Shown: positions 38,630 to 47,230, numbered from the stretch's first letter. The stretch is 64,000 nt of DNA from Paraburkholderia sp. PREW-6R (GCF_039621805.1 NZ_CP155073.1:2294001-2358000); one strand, 5' to 3'. A program made the numbers and translations. Notes: a model not told the origin generated them from the letters alone.

Positions 38630-38956
38630 ATGAAGCGTGCATTGGCATCCGTCGCGACGGCGGCAGTGGTCAGCATCGGAGTGCTGACGCTCGGCAGTCT
38701 CACTGGCTGCTCGAGCACCACCACCATGACCTACCTGCCAAGCGGCGACACTGGCTTTGCGATCAACTGCAGCGGCAGCGACGCGAGTTCGAGCTGGGCC
38801 GAATGCTACAAGCGCGCGGGCGAAGTCTGCGGCAATTACGGATACGACGTGGTGTCGAAAGACGTGGACAACGGCGCGACCTCGGGCGGCACCGTGGCGG
38901 GGATTTTCGGTGCGAATGTGAAGAATCGCTCGATGGTGGTTCGCTGCAAGCAGTAA
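38630..38956 (+). CDS. Small lipoprotein of unknown function
   Basis: It has 108 residues with a lipoprotein signal and lipobox (LGSLTGCSSTTT). The mature domain has four further cysteines (FAINCSGS, WAECYKR, GEVCGNYG, VVRCKQ) that could form two disulfides, and a GATSGGTVAGIFGAN segment. An AAGGA site lies 8 bp before the ATG. No named family is recognised beyond Burkholderia-type hypothetical lipoproteins. Confidence 0.75.
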   Translation: MKRALASVATAAVVSIGVLTLGSLTGCSSTTTMTYLPSGDTGFAINCSGSDASSSWAECYKRAGEVCGNYGYDVVSKDVDNGATSGGTVAGIFGANVKNRSMVVRCKQ

Positions 38957-39020
38957 GGCGGTATTGACGCTGCGCGGTGGCGAGGCGTGCGCCTACGCGC
39001 GCTGCTTCGCTTGCGGACGG

Positions 39021-39128
39021 TCAGCGCTGCCGCGCGCGTCCGGAATACGGATCGATGTGTGCGGCGAACACCAGTAACAGGCTCAACGCCAATGGCCAGA
39101 TGCCGAAAAAAATGAATAACCAGGTCAT
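39021..39128 (-). CDS. Possible 35-residue membrane peptide
   Basis: The frame MTWLFIFFGIWPLALSLLLV continues with FAAHIDPYSGRARQR: one hydrophobic helix followed by a basic tail. The composition is convincing for a membrane peptide, but there is no clear ribosome site ahead of the ATG. It could be a chance frame. Confidence 0.35.
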   Translation of the reverse strand: MTWLFIFFGIWPLALSLLLVFAAHIDPYSGRARQR

Positions 39129-39204
39129 CACCGGCACGCAAAAAATCTGATTGCCTATGATGGGCCGAATGTATGAACCAGCAATGACGCTTTTCGAAAG
39201 ATCA

Positions 39205-39232
39205 GAAAAAAAGCCCGGCGCGAGGCCGGGCT
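39205..39232 (-). terminator. Strong minus-strand terminator without an obvious gene
   Basis: AGCCCGG-cctcgcg-CCGGGCT on the minus strand is followed by seven T, a textbook intrinsic terminator. The nearest minus-strand gene upstream ends at 39,830, almost 600 bp away. It may end a long pentapeptide-gene transcript or an unannotated small RNA. Confidence 0.88.
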
Positions 39233-39829
39233 AACGGGGGTTCGGCGCATATCGGCAAAGGACCGGTTCACCATGCGCCAGAACGAAATCTAACAACCCG
39301 CCATTACATGCGCAATCGATTAATTGCGAACTCAATGTGCTACGGCGTACCGAATGGCCAATAGGCAGACGTTAATTGTCGGAAATAAACCGGCAATAAA
39401 CGCCGCGCAATTCGCAATGCAACGCTTTAAATATCGTGAAGCGTGCGTGCCACACCGGCCGCCTGCCCGCGCACGGCAACGCTCTCGCGCGGCAGCGCGT
39501 TCATGCCTATAGCAAAAGGTCTGGCTGATTTCTACTAGGCATGCTCAGCACGTTGACGATGCTTCCGCCCAGATATCGCTTTTGTGCGCCAGCGCACCAT
39601 GCGGCACGAATATCGGCGATGAACGGCTTTTGAATAGCCAAAGCCATTCTTCACAACAAAATTCGCAAATAGCGGAAATTGAGCTTTATCGAATCCACTG
39701 ACGAATTAATAAGTAAGAATTCGTAAGCGCCAATTCATTCGACGATTAAGATAATAGGCACTCGCGCCAATTGATTCAAGTTGGCGAATCGGCTGTATTC
39801 GGCCAGTTGTTCCGCCATCGGCCGCGCAG
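39233..39829. other. AT-rich non-coding stretch, possible small RNA locus
   Basis: This region is clearly richer in A+T than its neighbours, and I see no credible protein-coding frame. It contains a CGCAAT-N6-ATTGCG inverted repeat near 39310-39328. On the minus strand it leads into the strong terminator at 39205-39232. An RNA gene on the minus strand is possible but unproven. Confidence 0.35.
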
Positions 39830-40582
39830 TCAGATCACGCGCAAACCGAGTTCGGTCACGAGCACCGCAGCCTGCTGATGCGAGATGGTCGCGCCCCTGA
39901 ACAACGCCGCGTCGACGAGGCGCACGCCGCTCAGATCGGCGTCGCGCAGATCGGCGCCGTCAAAGCGGGCGCCTTTCAGATTGGCGTCCTTCAGACTGCC
40001 GCCTGCAAACACCGCTTCGCGAAAATCCACGCCGGCGAGATCCGCGTCGGAGAAATCGAGTTGGTCGAGCGTGGCTTTGCGAAACGACAGCCCGCGCAGT
40101 TGCGCACCCACCAGTAAGGTTTCGACGAAGCTCAAGCCGAGCGACGTACACGCCTCGAAATTTGCGCCAGTGAGCTTGCAGCTACGGAACGACGCGGACG
40201 CGAGCCTCGCGCGTCGCCAGCTCGTGTTGTTCAGATCGCACGACTGAAACGCCGCGTCGACCAGTTCGGCCGACGCGAAATCCGCTTGCCGCCCGCGGCA
40301 TCGCACCCAGCGCGTGTGCGACAACGCCGCGCTGAAGAACGACGTCTCGGCGATCGCGCAACGGTGAAACTCCGCGCCACACAGATCGAGACGTGACAGA
40401 TCGGCACCTTCGAAATCGCAGTCGACAAAGTGCAGTGGCTCGCGCAGGCCCACCGGGTTGGCGGCGATCAGACCTTCGACATCGGCGCGCGAGAGCGTCG
40501 CATCGCTCACGGCGTGTACAGATGCATGAGTGGGTGCTTGAGACGGTGCCTGGGGAGCCGGCGTCGTTGAATCCGGTGACAT
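39830..40582 (-). CDS. Pentapeptide-repeat protein
   Basis: The 250-residue protein has a Pro/Ala/Ser-rich N-terminus. From about residue 50 to the end come repeats of the A(D/N)LxX type, for example FEGADLSRLDLCGAEFHR and LKDANLKGARFDGADLRDADL. Such repeats fold as a right-handed quadrilateral beta-helix. The gene resembles McbG/Qnr-like proteins only in architecture. The function is unknown; no gyrase-targeting toxin system is adjacent. Confidence 0.88.
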   Translation of the reverse strand: MSPDSTTPAPQAPSQAPTHASVHAVSDATLSRADVEGLIAANPVGLREPLHFVDCDFEGADLSRLDLCGAEFHRCAIAETSFFSAALSHTRWVRCRGRQADFASAELVDAAFQSCDLNNTSWRRARLASASFRSCKLTGANFEACTSLGLSFVETLLVGAQLRGLSFRKATLDQLDFSDADLAGVDFREAVFAGGSLKDANLKGARFDGADLRDADLSGVRLVDAALFRGATISHQQAAVLVTELGLRVI

Positions 40583-40688
40583 GAAGGTTCAGAATAATTC
40601 GCAAAACCCCAAGCCTACCGGAACGCGGGCCGCCCTGGCGCCTCGGCGCGATGGTTTATAGTGACGGCCTCTGCAAGATCCGCTTACG

Positions 40689-40997
40689 ATGACTTCCCAC
40701 GACGCCCCTCAAAGCCCGCTCTACGCGAAGCTTCTCTCCGAAACCGCCAAAATCGGCTGGACCGAACTCGAACGTTTTTTTGCGCGCGGCATGCTGTTGC
40801 GCGTTGCGCGCGACCTCGATCTGGTGAGCGTCGCCGAAGCCGTCGCCGGCGACAATACCGAGCAGGTCACGCAATGGCTGTCTGCGGGGCTCGTTGAACG
40901 CATGCAGGCAGAAACGGCCGCCGACTTCGCGGCACGCGACCCGGAGCTGTGGGCGGTCGTCGTCTCGCCGTGGGTGTGTGTGCAGGAGCGCAGTTGA
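40689..40997 (+). CDS. DUF2288 protein
   Basis: This 102-residue cytoplasmic protein matches DUF2288: LYAKLLSETAKIGWTELERF, FARGMLLRVARDLDLVSVAE and DPELWAVVVSPWVCVQE. The function is unknown. Its stop codon overlaps the TTG start of the MATE exporter gene, so the two are translationally coupled. Confidence 0.9.
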   Translation: MTSHDAPQSPLYAKLLSETAKIGWTELERFFARGMLLRVARDLDLVSVAEAVAGDNTEQVTQWLSAGLVERMQAETAADFAARDPELWAVVVSPWVCVQERS

Positions 40998-42364
40998 GCG
41001 ACGGCGTGCATTCACCCGACGGCGTCATCGCGCCGGCGGTTCCCGTGCATTGGCATCGCCGCGTGTTGACGCTGGCATTTCCCATCGTTCTTGCCAATCT
41101 CACCCAGCCGATCCTCAGCGCGGTCGATACAGCCGTCGCGGGCCATCTGAGCGGCGCATCGTATCTCGGCGGCGTGGCGCTCGGCGGGCTGTTCTTCAAC
41201 TTCGTTTTCTGGAGCTTCGGCTTCCTGCGCATGGGGACGACGGGCCTCGTCGCGCAGGCGCACGGTGCGGGAAATCACGCGGTGTTGCGCAACGACGTGG
41301 TGCGCGCCCTGGGGCTCGCGGCCGCGATCGGCGCGATCATCCTCGTACTGCAAGTCCCTCTGATCGACTACGCGCTGCGGCTGATCGGCGGCAGCGACGC
41401 GGTGCAGGCTCAGGCGCGCCTCTATTGCCACGCGCGGATCTGGGCCGCGCCGCTCGCGCTCGGCAATTACGTCGTGCTCGGCTGGCTGCTCGGCACACAG
41501 CGTGTGCGGCTCGCGCTGCTGTCGCAGGTGTTCATCAATAGCGTCAACATCGTCGCCGTGCTCGCCTATGTGTACGTATTCAACTGGGGCGTGGCGGGCA
41601 TAGGCGCCGCCACCGCCACGGCCGACGCGCTGGGCTGCATGCTTGGAGCGGCGCTGCTGTGGCTTGGCCGGCCGCGCGGTTTGCCCGCGCTGAATCGCGC
41701 CGCATTGTTCGATGCGGCGGCGCTCAGGCGTCTGATCGTGTTGAACCGCGATATCTTCGTTCGCACGTTATGTCTGCTCTGTTCGTTTGGCTGGTTCGCA
41801 CATCTGGGCGCGAAACAGGGTGACGCGACACTCGCCGCCAACGCGCTGCTGCTCAATTTCCAGACCTTCATGGCTTATGGCCTCGACGGTTTCGCGCACG
41901 CCGCCGAAGCGCTCGTCGGCGCAGCAGTCGGCGCGCGCGACAGGCACGCCTTCGCGCAGGCAATCAAGGTCACCGCGCTATGGTCCGCGCTAGGCGCGCT
42001 GGGTTTCACGCTCGTCTACTGGGGCGCGGGTTCATGGATCATCGAACGCCTGACGGATCAGGCCGCCGTGCGTGCTACGGCGGAAAGCTACCTTCCATGG
42101 GCTGCGTTGCTGCCGCTCGTGTCGGTTGGCGGCTTTCTGCTTGATGGGGTGTTCATTGGGGCCACCCGCACCCGTGAACTGATGGTGTCGATGGCGACAT
42201 CTTTCGCCGTGTTCATGCTGCTGTCGTGGACGCTGACGATGCAGCACGGCAATCACGGCCTGTGGGCTGCGATGCTGATTTTCATGGCTACGCGCGGCGT
42301 CACGTTGGCGCGCTACCTGCCGCGAATGATGCGCCAAGTGGGCGCGGCGACGGTTACGCCTTGA
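40994..42364 (+). CDS. MATE-family efflux transporter (DinF-like)
   Basis: The 456-residue protein has about twelve hydrophobic segments. FPIVLANLTQPILSAVDTAV and MGTTGLVAQAHGAGN near the start, and NALLLNFQTFMAYGLDGFAH in the second half, identify the DinF branch of MATE exporters (Na+ or H+ driven drug/metabolite efflux). The TTG at 40994 has a GGAG site and overlaps the DUF2288 stop (TTGA). An ATG at 40949 would overlap DUF2288 more deeply. Confidence 0.88.
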   Translation: MSDGVHSPDGVIAPAVPVHWHRRVLTLAFPIVLANLTQPILSAVDTAVAGHLSGASYLGGVALGGLFFNFVFWSFGFLRMGTTGLVAQAHGAGNHAVLRNDVVRALGLAAAIGAIILVLQVPLIDYALRLIGGSDAVQAQARLYCHARIWAAPLALGNYVVLGWLLGTQRVRLALLSQVFINSVNIVAVLAYVYVFNWGVAGIGAATATADALGCMLGAALLWLGRPRGLPALNRAALFDAAALRRLIVLNRDIFVRTLCLLCSFGWFAHLGAKQGDATLAANALLLNFQTFMAYGLDGFAHAAEALVGAAVGARDRHAFAQAIKVTALWSALGALGFTLVYWGAGSWIIERLTDQAAVRATAESYLPWAALLPLVSVGGFLLDGVFIGATRTRELMVSMATSFAVFMLLSWTLTMQHGNHGLWAAMLIFMATRGVTLARYLPRMMRQVGAATVTP

Positions 42365-42549
42365 AACAAGCGCATACATTTCGCATCAAACCGGCGACCT
42401 AGAATCGCCCTTAGCCCGCGCTCTCCGCGCGAACAGTCTGCGCGGGTCAGAAGCGCCGGCGTGCCCGCGTCGGTGCTTCGCCTTTCTCCGTCGCGGCGCT
42501 CGCGCGCTTTTCACATTCTCATACTGCGGCGCAATCCGTCAGACGACGC

Positions 42550-42720
42550 TCACGGCGCAACGGGCGCCGGCACCATCATGGGCGGACGATTGTCCGTCGG
42601 CACACCATGATAGTCAGCAGGGTCTTGCGGCGGCGGTCCGCCGTGATGGCCGGACGGGCCGTCTGCGCAACCCGCTAACAAGGTGGCGAGCAGTAGCGCG
42701 ATCAATGGGGCGCGAATCAT
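42550..42720 (-). CDS. Small Pro/Gly/His-rich lipoprotein
   Basis: The protein has 56 residues. MIRAPLIALLLATLLAGCAD is a complete lipoprotein signal, followed by about 37 residues rich in Pro, Gly, His and Asp (GHHGGPPPQDPADYHG). GAGA precedes the ATG. It is conserved only in broad style with other Burkholderia small lipoproteins, and the role is unknown. Confidence 0.7.
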   Translation of the reverse strand: MIRAPLIALLLATLLAGCADGPSGHHGGPPPQDPADYHGVPTDNRPPMMVPAPVAP

Positions 42721-42939
42721 GGAAGTTTCGTCTCTCGAAATGAGAAGGAATAGGCGTCTCGGCAACGCCGGTCAGCGGACGATGCCAACCGTGCAGACCG
42801 TTGGGCCTACAGCGTGGAAGACAGGCGCCGCAGTCTACCTGCAATGCGCGTCGTGCGATATCGCAGGTGGCCGCCAGCCGCTTTTGCAGAACACATGACC
42901 TACAATAAAAGTCTCTACTGCATCTGACAGGAGACCGCC

Positions 42940-43119
42940 ATGGACGCTGATACGATCGCGGGCTTGATCGGCCTTGCCATAGGGTTACTGGTGCTGTTCA
43001 TTCTGTCTTTCTACGAAGCGCGAACCTACCGGCGCGAGCACGACGGCGAGGGCATGCTGCACCACTGGCTCACTCATCGGCACGTGCATATACCGCTCTG
43101 GAAACGCCGCAGGCATTGA
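42940..43119 (+). CDS. 59-residue single-pass membrane protein
   Basis: With an AGGAGA ribosome site, this frame encodes MDADTIAGLIGLAIGLLVLF then ILSFYEARTYRREHDGEG and a His/Arg-rich end. There is one transmembrane helix with a basic, histidine-rich cytoplasmic tail (HHWLTHRHVH). No family is recognised. The composition and start signal support a real gene, divergent from the small lipoprotein. Confidence 0.65.
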   Translation: MDADTIAGLIGLAIGLLVLFILSFYEARTYRREHDGEGMLHHWLTHRHVHIPLWKRRRH

Positions 43120-43485
43120 ACGGGGCATGGTCTAGAGCCTGACACCTGTTCGACGCAGCCTCTTTCGTCGTGTAGCAAATGGCGCGGCGGCGAGTGCGGC
43201 CTGTCACTTGTGGCGTGCCGCTTGCCGCTGCTCACTATCGCTTGCACCTGCCGCCTTGTGGCTGCCGCCTTTTGTCTGCCGCTTTTTGCTTGCCGCACAT
43301 ATCCTGCGCGCAGGTCAGGCCGCGCCTTACTCCTCCTCTCCCAAACCTCATGGGCACATGTCTTGCTGATCGTGATTTTGCAAGCAGCGCGCACAATGCG
43401 CGTCGATTGTCCCGGTGCAGGCGCACCGAACCAACCAGACTAATTGCGGCCCGAGCTGCGCGACGGCCGGACAGGGAGAACTCAA
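43120..43485. other. Non-coding stretch with degenerate TGCCGC-rich repeats
   Basis: No credible gene is seen. Between about 43210 and 43305 variants of CTGCCGC and GCTTGC recur every 12-20 bp, looking like a decayed simple repeat. The rest is the leader of the DUF3309 gene. Confidence 0.4.
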
Positions 43486-43644
43486 ATGACTATCGGAACC
43501 ATACTGCTGATCGTGCTGATCCTGCTCCTGATCGGCGCTTTGCCGAGCTGGCCGTACAGCAGCGGCTGGGGCTACCGTCCGACCGGGGTGGTCGGCGTCA
43601 TACTGATCATCGTGATCGTCTTGCTGCTGATGGGACGCATATAA
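43486..43644 (+). CDS. DUF3309 small membrane protein
   Basis: The 52-residue protein is MTIGTILLIVLILLLIGALP, then WPYSSGWGYRPTG, then a second hydrophobic stretch ending in LLLMGRI. This two-helix hairpin with a central Tyr/Trp/Gly segment is the DUF3309 family. GGGAGA precedes the ATG. In many proteobacteria such peptides are stress-induced, but the function is not established. Confidence 0.88.
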   Translation: MTIGTILLIVLILLLIGALPSWPYSSGWGYRPTGVVGVILIIVIVLLLMGRI

Positions 43645-43729
43645 CGTCGCGCTTTTCTGATCCGTTTTGCGCCCGACGCAATTCGTGATTGACTCTGGCA
43701 GCCAATGCCACGTAGAATCTCGGATTCGT

Positions 43730-43806
43730 CGGAGCGTAGCGCAGCCTGGTAGCGCATCTGATTTGGGATCAGAGGGTCGAAGGTTCGAATCCTTTCGCTC
43801 CGACCA
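43730..43806 (+). tRNA. tRNA-Pro (anticodon TGG)
   Basis: The 77-nt gene has acceptor stem CGGAGCG paired with CGCTCCG, D-arm GCGCAGCCTGGTAGCGC, anticodon loop TTTGGGA (anticodon TGG), T-arm with GGTTCGAATCC and an encoded ACCA 3' end. A terminator follows. Confidence 0.97.
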
Positions 43807-43821
43807 CGAAAAGCAGTACGG

Positions 43822-43854
43822 AACCCGCGTCGCCATCGGCTTCGCGGGTTTTTT
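43822..43854 (+). terminator. Terminator after tRNA-Pro
   Basis: AACCCGCG and CGCGGGTT form an 8-bp stem around a 13-nt loop, followed by a T-run (GGTTTTTTGCTTTTT). It begins 16 nt after the tRNA. Confidence 0.85.
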
Positions 43855-43953
43855 GCTTTTTGGCTCCGCCCTTTCGCGGATGCCACGGCCGCGTCGCTTC
43901 GCGCCGCCGCTGAACAGCTTGACTATCCGACTGAAAGACTGAAGGAGACTCGC

Positions 43954-44412
43954 ATGGATCTCATTCTCTGGCGTCATGCCGAAGCCGAGGAGCTGGCCAG
44001 CAGCGATCTCGCCCGCGCGCTGACCACGCGTGGCCGCAAGCAGGCACAAAGCGTCGCCAAATGGCTGCGCATACGTCTGCCGGACGACGCGGTTGTCCTT
44101 GCAAGTCCCGCCGTGCGGACCATTCAGACCGCCGAAACCTTGAGCGACCAGTATCGTGTCGTGCGCGAACTGGCGCCCAACGCTCGTGCGGACGACGTGC
44201 TCGTTGCAGCCGGCTGGCCCAACGGCATCGCGCAGACGGTGGTGATCGTCGGTCATCAGCCGACGCTCGGTCACGTCGCCGCCAGACTGCTCGCCAACAG
44301 CAGCGCGAGCTGGCCGCTGAAAAAAGCCGGCGTCTGGTGGATCGCGAGCCGTGAGCGCGATGGCGACGACCAGGCCGTACTGCGCGCGGCCATCACGCCC
44401 GATCTGGTTTAG
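43954..44412 (+). CDS. sixA: Phosphohistidine phosphatase
   Basis: This 152-residue histidine-phosphatase superfamily protein starts MDLILWRHAEAEE. His8 of the RH(A/G) motif is the nucleophile, and the second catalytic His is in VVIVGHQPTLGHVAARLL. SixA removes phosphate from His in phosphotransfer proteins (ArcB HPt, NPr in E. coli). AAGGAG precedes the start. It lies just upstream of olsB and the phosphate gene block. Confidence 0.92.
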   Translation: MDLILWRHAEAEELASSDLARALTTRGRKQAQSVAKWLRIRLPDDAVVLASPAVRTIQTAETLSDQYRVVRELAPNARADDVLVAAGWPNGIAQTVVIVGHQPTLGHVAARLLANSSASWPLKKAGVWWIASRERDGDDQAVLRAAITPDLV

Positions 44413-44556
44413 CTCGGCTTGAAGCGTGCGGGGCTCGCCTCGCGGCAGCGCCCTGCACGGCACGCCTCACTCCCCGCCGCGCCGAAAAATTCCACCGCAC
44501 GACCCTCACCGCGCGATGACGGCGACATTACAGGCCGCACCTTTGCGCCTTACGTC

Positions 44557-44574
44557 GAGTCATCCAATCGTCAT
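44557..44574 (+). promoter_or_regulatory. Candidate Pho box upstream of olsB
   Basis: GAGTCAT-CCAA-TCGTCAT has two GTCAT cores exactly 11 bp apart in the 7-4-7 layout of PhoB sites (consensus CTGTCAT-N4-CTGTCAT); each half matches at 5 of 7. It ends 78 bp before the olsB ATG. The second half is the same type as in the ppk site (xCGTCAT). Confidence 0.5.
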
Positions 44575-44652
44575 CGCATTGCCATGCGAGCGTCACCAGG
44601 CATTACTACATTGGCGAAAAAAGAAATCCCCTTCTTTCGACCAGGACGCCCC

Positions 44653-45465
44653 ATGCGAGAACTGCCGACGCCTACCCTGCCCCTCGCTTCGCTCTTCGAG
44701 TCGCGTCGTCTGCCGCGCCCCGAGGAAACCGTCACCGCGCAGCACCGGCTGCAAGTGACGTGGGCACGCAGCGACGAAGAGCTGCGCGAAGCGCAGCGTC
44801 TGCGCTATCGCGTGTTCGCCGATGAGATGGGCGCGCGTCTCTCGGGGCCCGCTGGGCTGGACGTCGATTCATTCGATTCGTACTGCGATCATCTTCTCGT
44901 GCGTGATCTTGACTCGTTAAAAGTGGTCGGCACCTATCGCGCATTGCCGCCGCATCAGGCGGCGCGCATCGGCCGCCTGTATGCCGAGGGCGAGTTCGAC
45001 GTGTCGCGTCTCACGCATTTGCGGGCCAAGATGGTGGAAGTGGGACGCTCATGCGTGCACCCCGACTATCGCAGCGGTTCGGTGATCATGTCGCTGTGGG
45101 CCGGCCTTGCGGCGTACATGAAACATAACGGCTACGAGACGATGCTCGGTTGCGCGAGCGTCGCGATGGCCGACGGCGGTCACTATGCGGCGAACCTGTA
45201 CTGCGCGTTGCGCGACAGCGCACTCACCGCGCCGGAGTACCGGGCATTCGCGCACACGCCGCTGCCGGTCGACGAATTGCAAACCGGCACCGACGTCACC
45301 CCGCCGCCGCTCGTCAAAGGTTATCTGCGTCTGGGCGCGAAGATTTGCGGCGCACCGGCCTGGGACCCCGACTTCAACACGGCGGATTTTCTGACGCTGT
45401 TCCGTTTGTCGGATATCAATGCGCGCTATGCGCGGCACTTCCTCGGCGACACAGTGCCGCGATAG
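44653..45465 (+). CDS. olsB: L-ornithine N-alpha-acyltransferase (ornithine lipid synthesis)
   Basis: The 270-residue GNAT-fold protein of the OlsB/hemolysin-acyltransferase-like family contains LRYRVFADEMGARL, DSYCDHLLVRDL, VEVGRSCVHPDYRSGSVIMS and GCASVAMADGGHYAANLY. OlsB transfers a 3-hydroxyacyl group from ACP to ornithine, giving lyso-ornithine lipid. The ATG at 44653 is chosen by homology, as upstream in-frame sequence is not conserved-looking. No olsA (second acyltransferase) is adjacent. A candidate Pho box upstream and ppx/ppk downstream suggest phosphate-starvation control. Confidence 0.88.
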   Translation: MRELPTPTLPLASLFESRRLPRPEETVTAQHRLQVTWARSDEELREAQRLRYRVFADEMGARLSGPAGLDVDSFDSYCDHLLVRDLDSLKVVGTYRALPPHQAARIGRLYAEGEFDVSRLTHLRAKMVEVGRSCVHPDYRSGSVIMSLWAGLAAYMKHNGYETMLGCASVAMADGGHYAANLYCALRDSALTAPEYRAFAHTPLPVDELQTGTDVTPPPLVKGYLRLGAKICGAPAWDPDFNTADFLTLFRLSDINARYARHFLGDTVPR

Positions 45466-45517
45466 GACGACGCATGCCGCCACGCGCTGAACAACGCGCG
45501 TCCCATGCCGCGTCAAA

Positions 45518-45550
45518 GAAAAAGCCCGGTGCAAAGCGCCGGGCTTTTTC
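45518..45550. terminator. Bidirectional terminator between olsB and ppx
   Basis: AAAAAGCCCGG and CCGGGCTTTTT flank a 9-nt centre, giving a stem with T-runs on both strands. It serves the convergent olsB and ppx genes. Confidence 0.92.
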
Positions 45551-45574
45551 TCATTCACGATGCATGCGCGTCGC

Positions 45575-47230
45575 TCACTCGTCTGTGTAAACCACGCGGT
45601 ATGGAATCCCAACCTTTTCCCATTCCGCCGCTTCCTGGATCAGGCTGTAATCGGTGAGCGGATTGTTGGCGACCCATTCGTTTGGCAATCGCACTTCGTA
45701 GCCGCCATTCACTTGCGCGACCGAAATGCCCGGCAACCCCACGTCCGCACGACGACGGCACAGCAACGACGCGAGGCGCAGACAGAACAGCAGCGGCCAC
45801 TCCACTTCGCGCGTTTGTGAGAGCTTGCCGAGTTTGCCGGCGTGACCGAGCACGAGTGCTGCAAGGCGCGCCTGGTCCGTACGCGAGAAGCCCGGCATGT
45901 CCGCGTTGCTGGCGATATACGCGGAATGCTTGTGATATGCGCTATGCGAAATCGACAGACCTATCTCGTGCAAAGCCGCCGCCCAGCCGAGAAACATGCG
46001 ATTTTCCGCGCGGCGCTCAGCGTCCGGCTCTTCGAACTGGTTGTAGAAGCTGACAGCCAGGTCGCCGATACGGGTTGCTTGCGCGCGATCCACCCCATAG
46101 CGGCGCATGAACCCTTCCACCGTGACCGTGCGCATGTCTTCGTGCTGCGAACGGCCTAGCAGGTCGTACAGCACGCCGAGGCGCAGCGCGCCATCTGTAG
46201 TGTCCACATAATCGACGCCCAGTTCGTCGAACACCGCGATCATGATCGACAAACCGCCGGCCAGCACCGGAATGCGGTCGCCTTTTAACGCGACAAGTTT
46301 CAGACGATTGACGTTTTCCGCCTTGATCAGCGCACGCTTCAGGCGCTCCAGGCCGCCGCGCGAAATGCCGTGCGTGACGCCGGGATCGTTGAAACCGTTC
46401 GCCTCGACGAGTTCAGCGAGCGCGCGCGCGGTGCCCGACGAGCCGATCGCCTGCTCCCAGCCAGTTTGTCGGTACTCGGCGGAAATAATCTGGATTTCGC
46501 GCCGCGCCGCGAGTTCGGCCTGACGCATCGTGTATTCGTCGACATTGCCGGCGGGAAAGAATGCGCGGCTATGGCTCACGCAGCCGATATACAGGCTCTC
46601 CATCTTGATCGGCGTGTAATGCGAGCCGATGATGAACTCGGTCGAACCGCCGCCAATATCGACCACCAGCCGCTTGCCCGCGCTTGCCGGCACCGAGTGG
46701 GCGGCGCCCGCGTAGATCAGGCGCGCTTCTTCGCGCCCCGCGATCACTTCGATCGGAAACCCGAGCGCCGCTTGCGCCTCGCCGAGAAACTCGCCCGCAT
46801 TCTTCGCAATACGCAGCGTGTTGGTGGCGACCGCACGCACGTGGTCCGGATGGAAGTCGCGCAGCCGTTCGCCAAAGCGCTTGAGCGCGTCCCAGCCGCG
46901 TACCTGCGACGCCCGGTCGAGCATTTTGTCGCGCGACAAACCGGCGGCGAGCCGCACCGCTTCGCGCAACGCGTCGACCTGATAGATCTGACTGCCCGCG
47001 TCGGTTTCCTCGACCCGGCCCACGATCAGACGGAAGCTGTTCGAGCCGAGATCGACGGCGGCGAGGAGTTGGGGGGTATTGACCATCGGGTAAGCGGACT
47101 CCATGCGCGCAAGCGCGGCAGCGTTGGATGCGGCGGGCGCGGGGTATCCCTTCAGTGCCCGCGGTGCTTTGGGCGCCTTGTGGCGGGCCGCGCCATTCAA
47201 AGACGTCATTCTAAGCGTAGCGGGCTTCAC
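45575..47230 (-). CDS. ppx: Exopolyphosphatase (Ppx/GppA family)
   Basis: The protein has up to 551 residues. ASKHA-type phosphate-binding motifs are AAVDLGSNSFRLIVG and LVVDIGGGSTEFIIG, with a C-terminal HD-like helical domain (LHEIGLSISHSAYHKHSAYI). It hydrolyses polyphosphate or converts pppGpp to ppGpp. The GTG start at 47230 has a good GAGGTG site and adds a ~50-residue Ala/Pro/Lys-rich leader. A Met immediately before VNTPQLLAAVDL (about 47086) is the homology-based alternative. It is divergent from ppk, opposite to the common ppk-ppx operon. Confidence 0.9.
   Translation of the reverse strand: MKPATLRMTSLNGAARHKAPKAPRALKGYPAPAASNAAALARMESAYPMVNTPQLLAAVDLGSNSFRLIVGRVEETDAGSQIYQVDALREAVRLAAGLSRDKMLDRASQVRGWDALKRFGERLRDFHPDHVRAVATNTLRIAKNAGEFLGEAQAALGFPIEVIAGREEARLIYAGAAHSVPASAGKRLVVDIGGGSTEFIIGSHYTPIKMESLYIGCVSHSRAFFPAGNVDEYTMRQAELAARREIQIISAEYRQTGWEQAIGSSGTARALAELVEANGFNDPGVTHGISRGGLERLKRALIKAENVNRLKLVALKGDRIPVLAGGLSIMIAVFDELGVDYVDTTDGALRLGVLYDLLGRSQHEDMRTVTVEGFMRRYGVDRAQATRIGDLAVSFYNQFEEPDAERRAENRMFLGWAAALHEIGLSISHSAYHKHSAYIASNADMPGFSRTDQARLAALVLGHAGKLGKLSQTREVEWPLLFCLRLASLLCRRRADVGLPGISVAQVNGGYEVRLPNEWVANNPLTDYSLIQEAAEWEKVGIPYRVVYTDE

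Noticed and set aside
39830..40582. Pentapeptide-repeat protein as an immunity factor of a gyrase-poison system
   Set aside because: No microcin, toxin or export genes are adjacent; only the repeat architecture is shared.
43179..43688. A 169-codon plus-strand frame across the TGCCGC-rich tract and DUF3309
   Set aside because: It overlaps DUF3309 and tRNA leader sequence, is Arg/Ala-rich and has no start signal; it is likely a chance frame.
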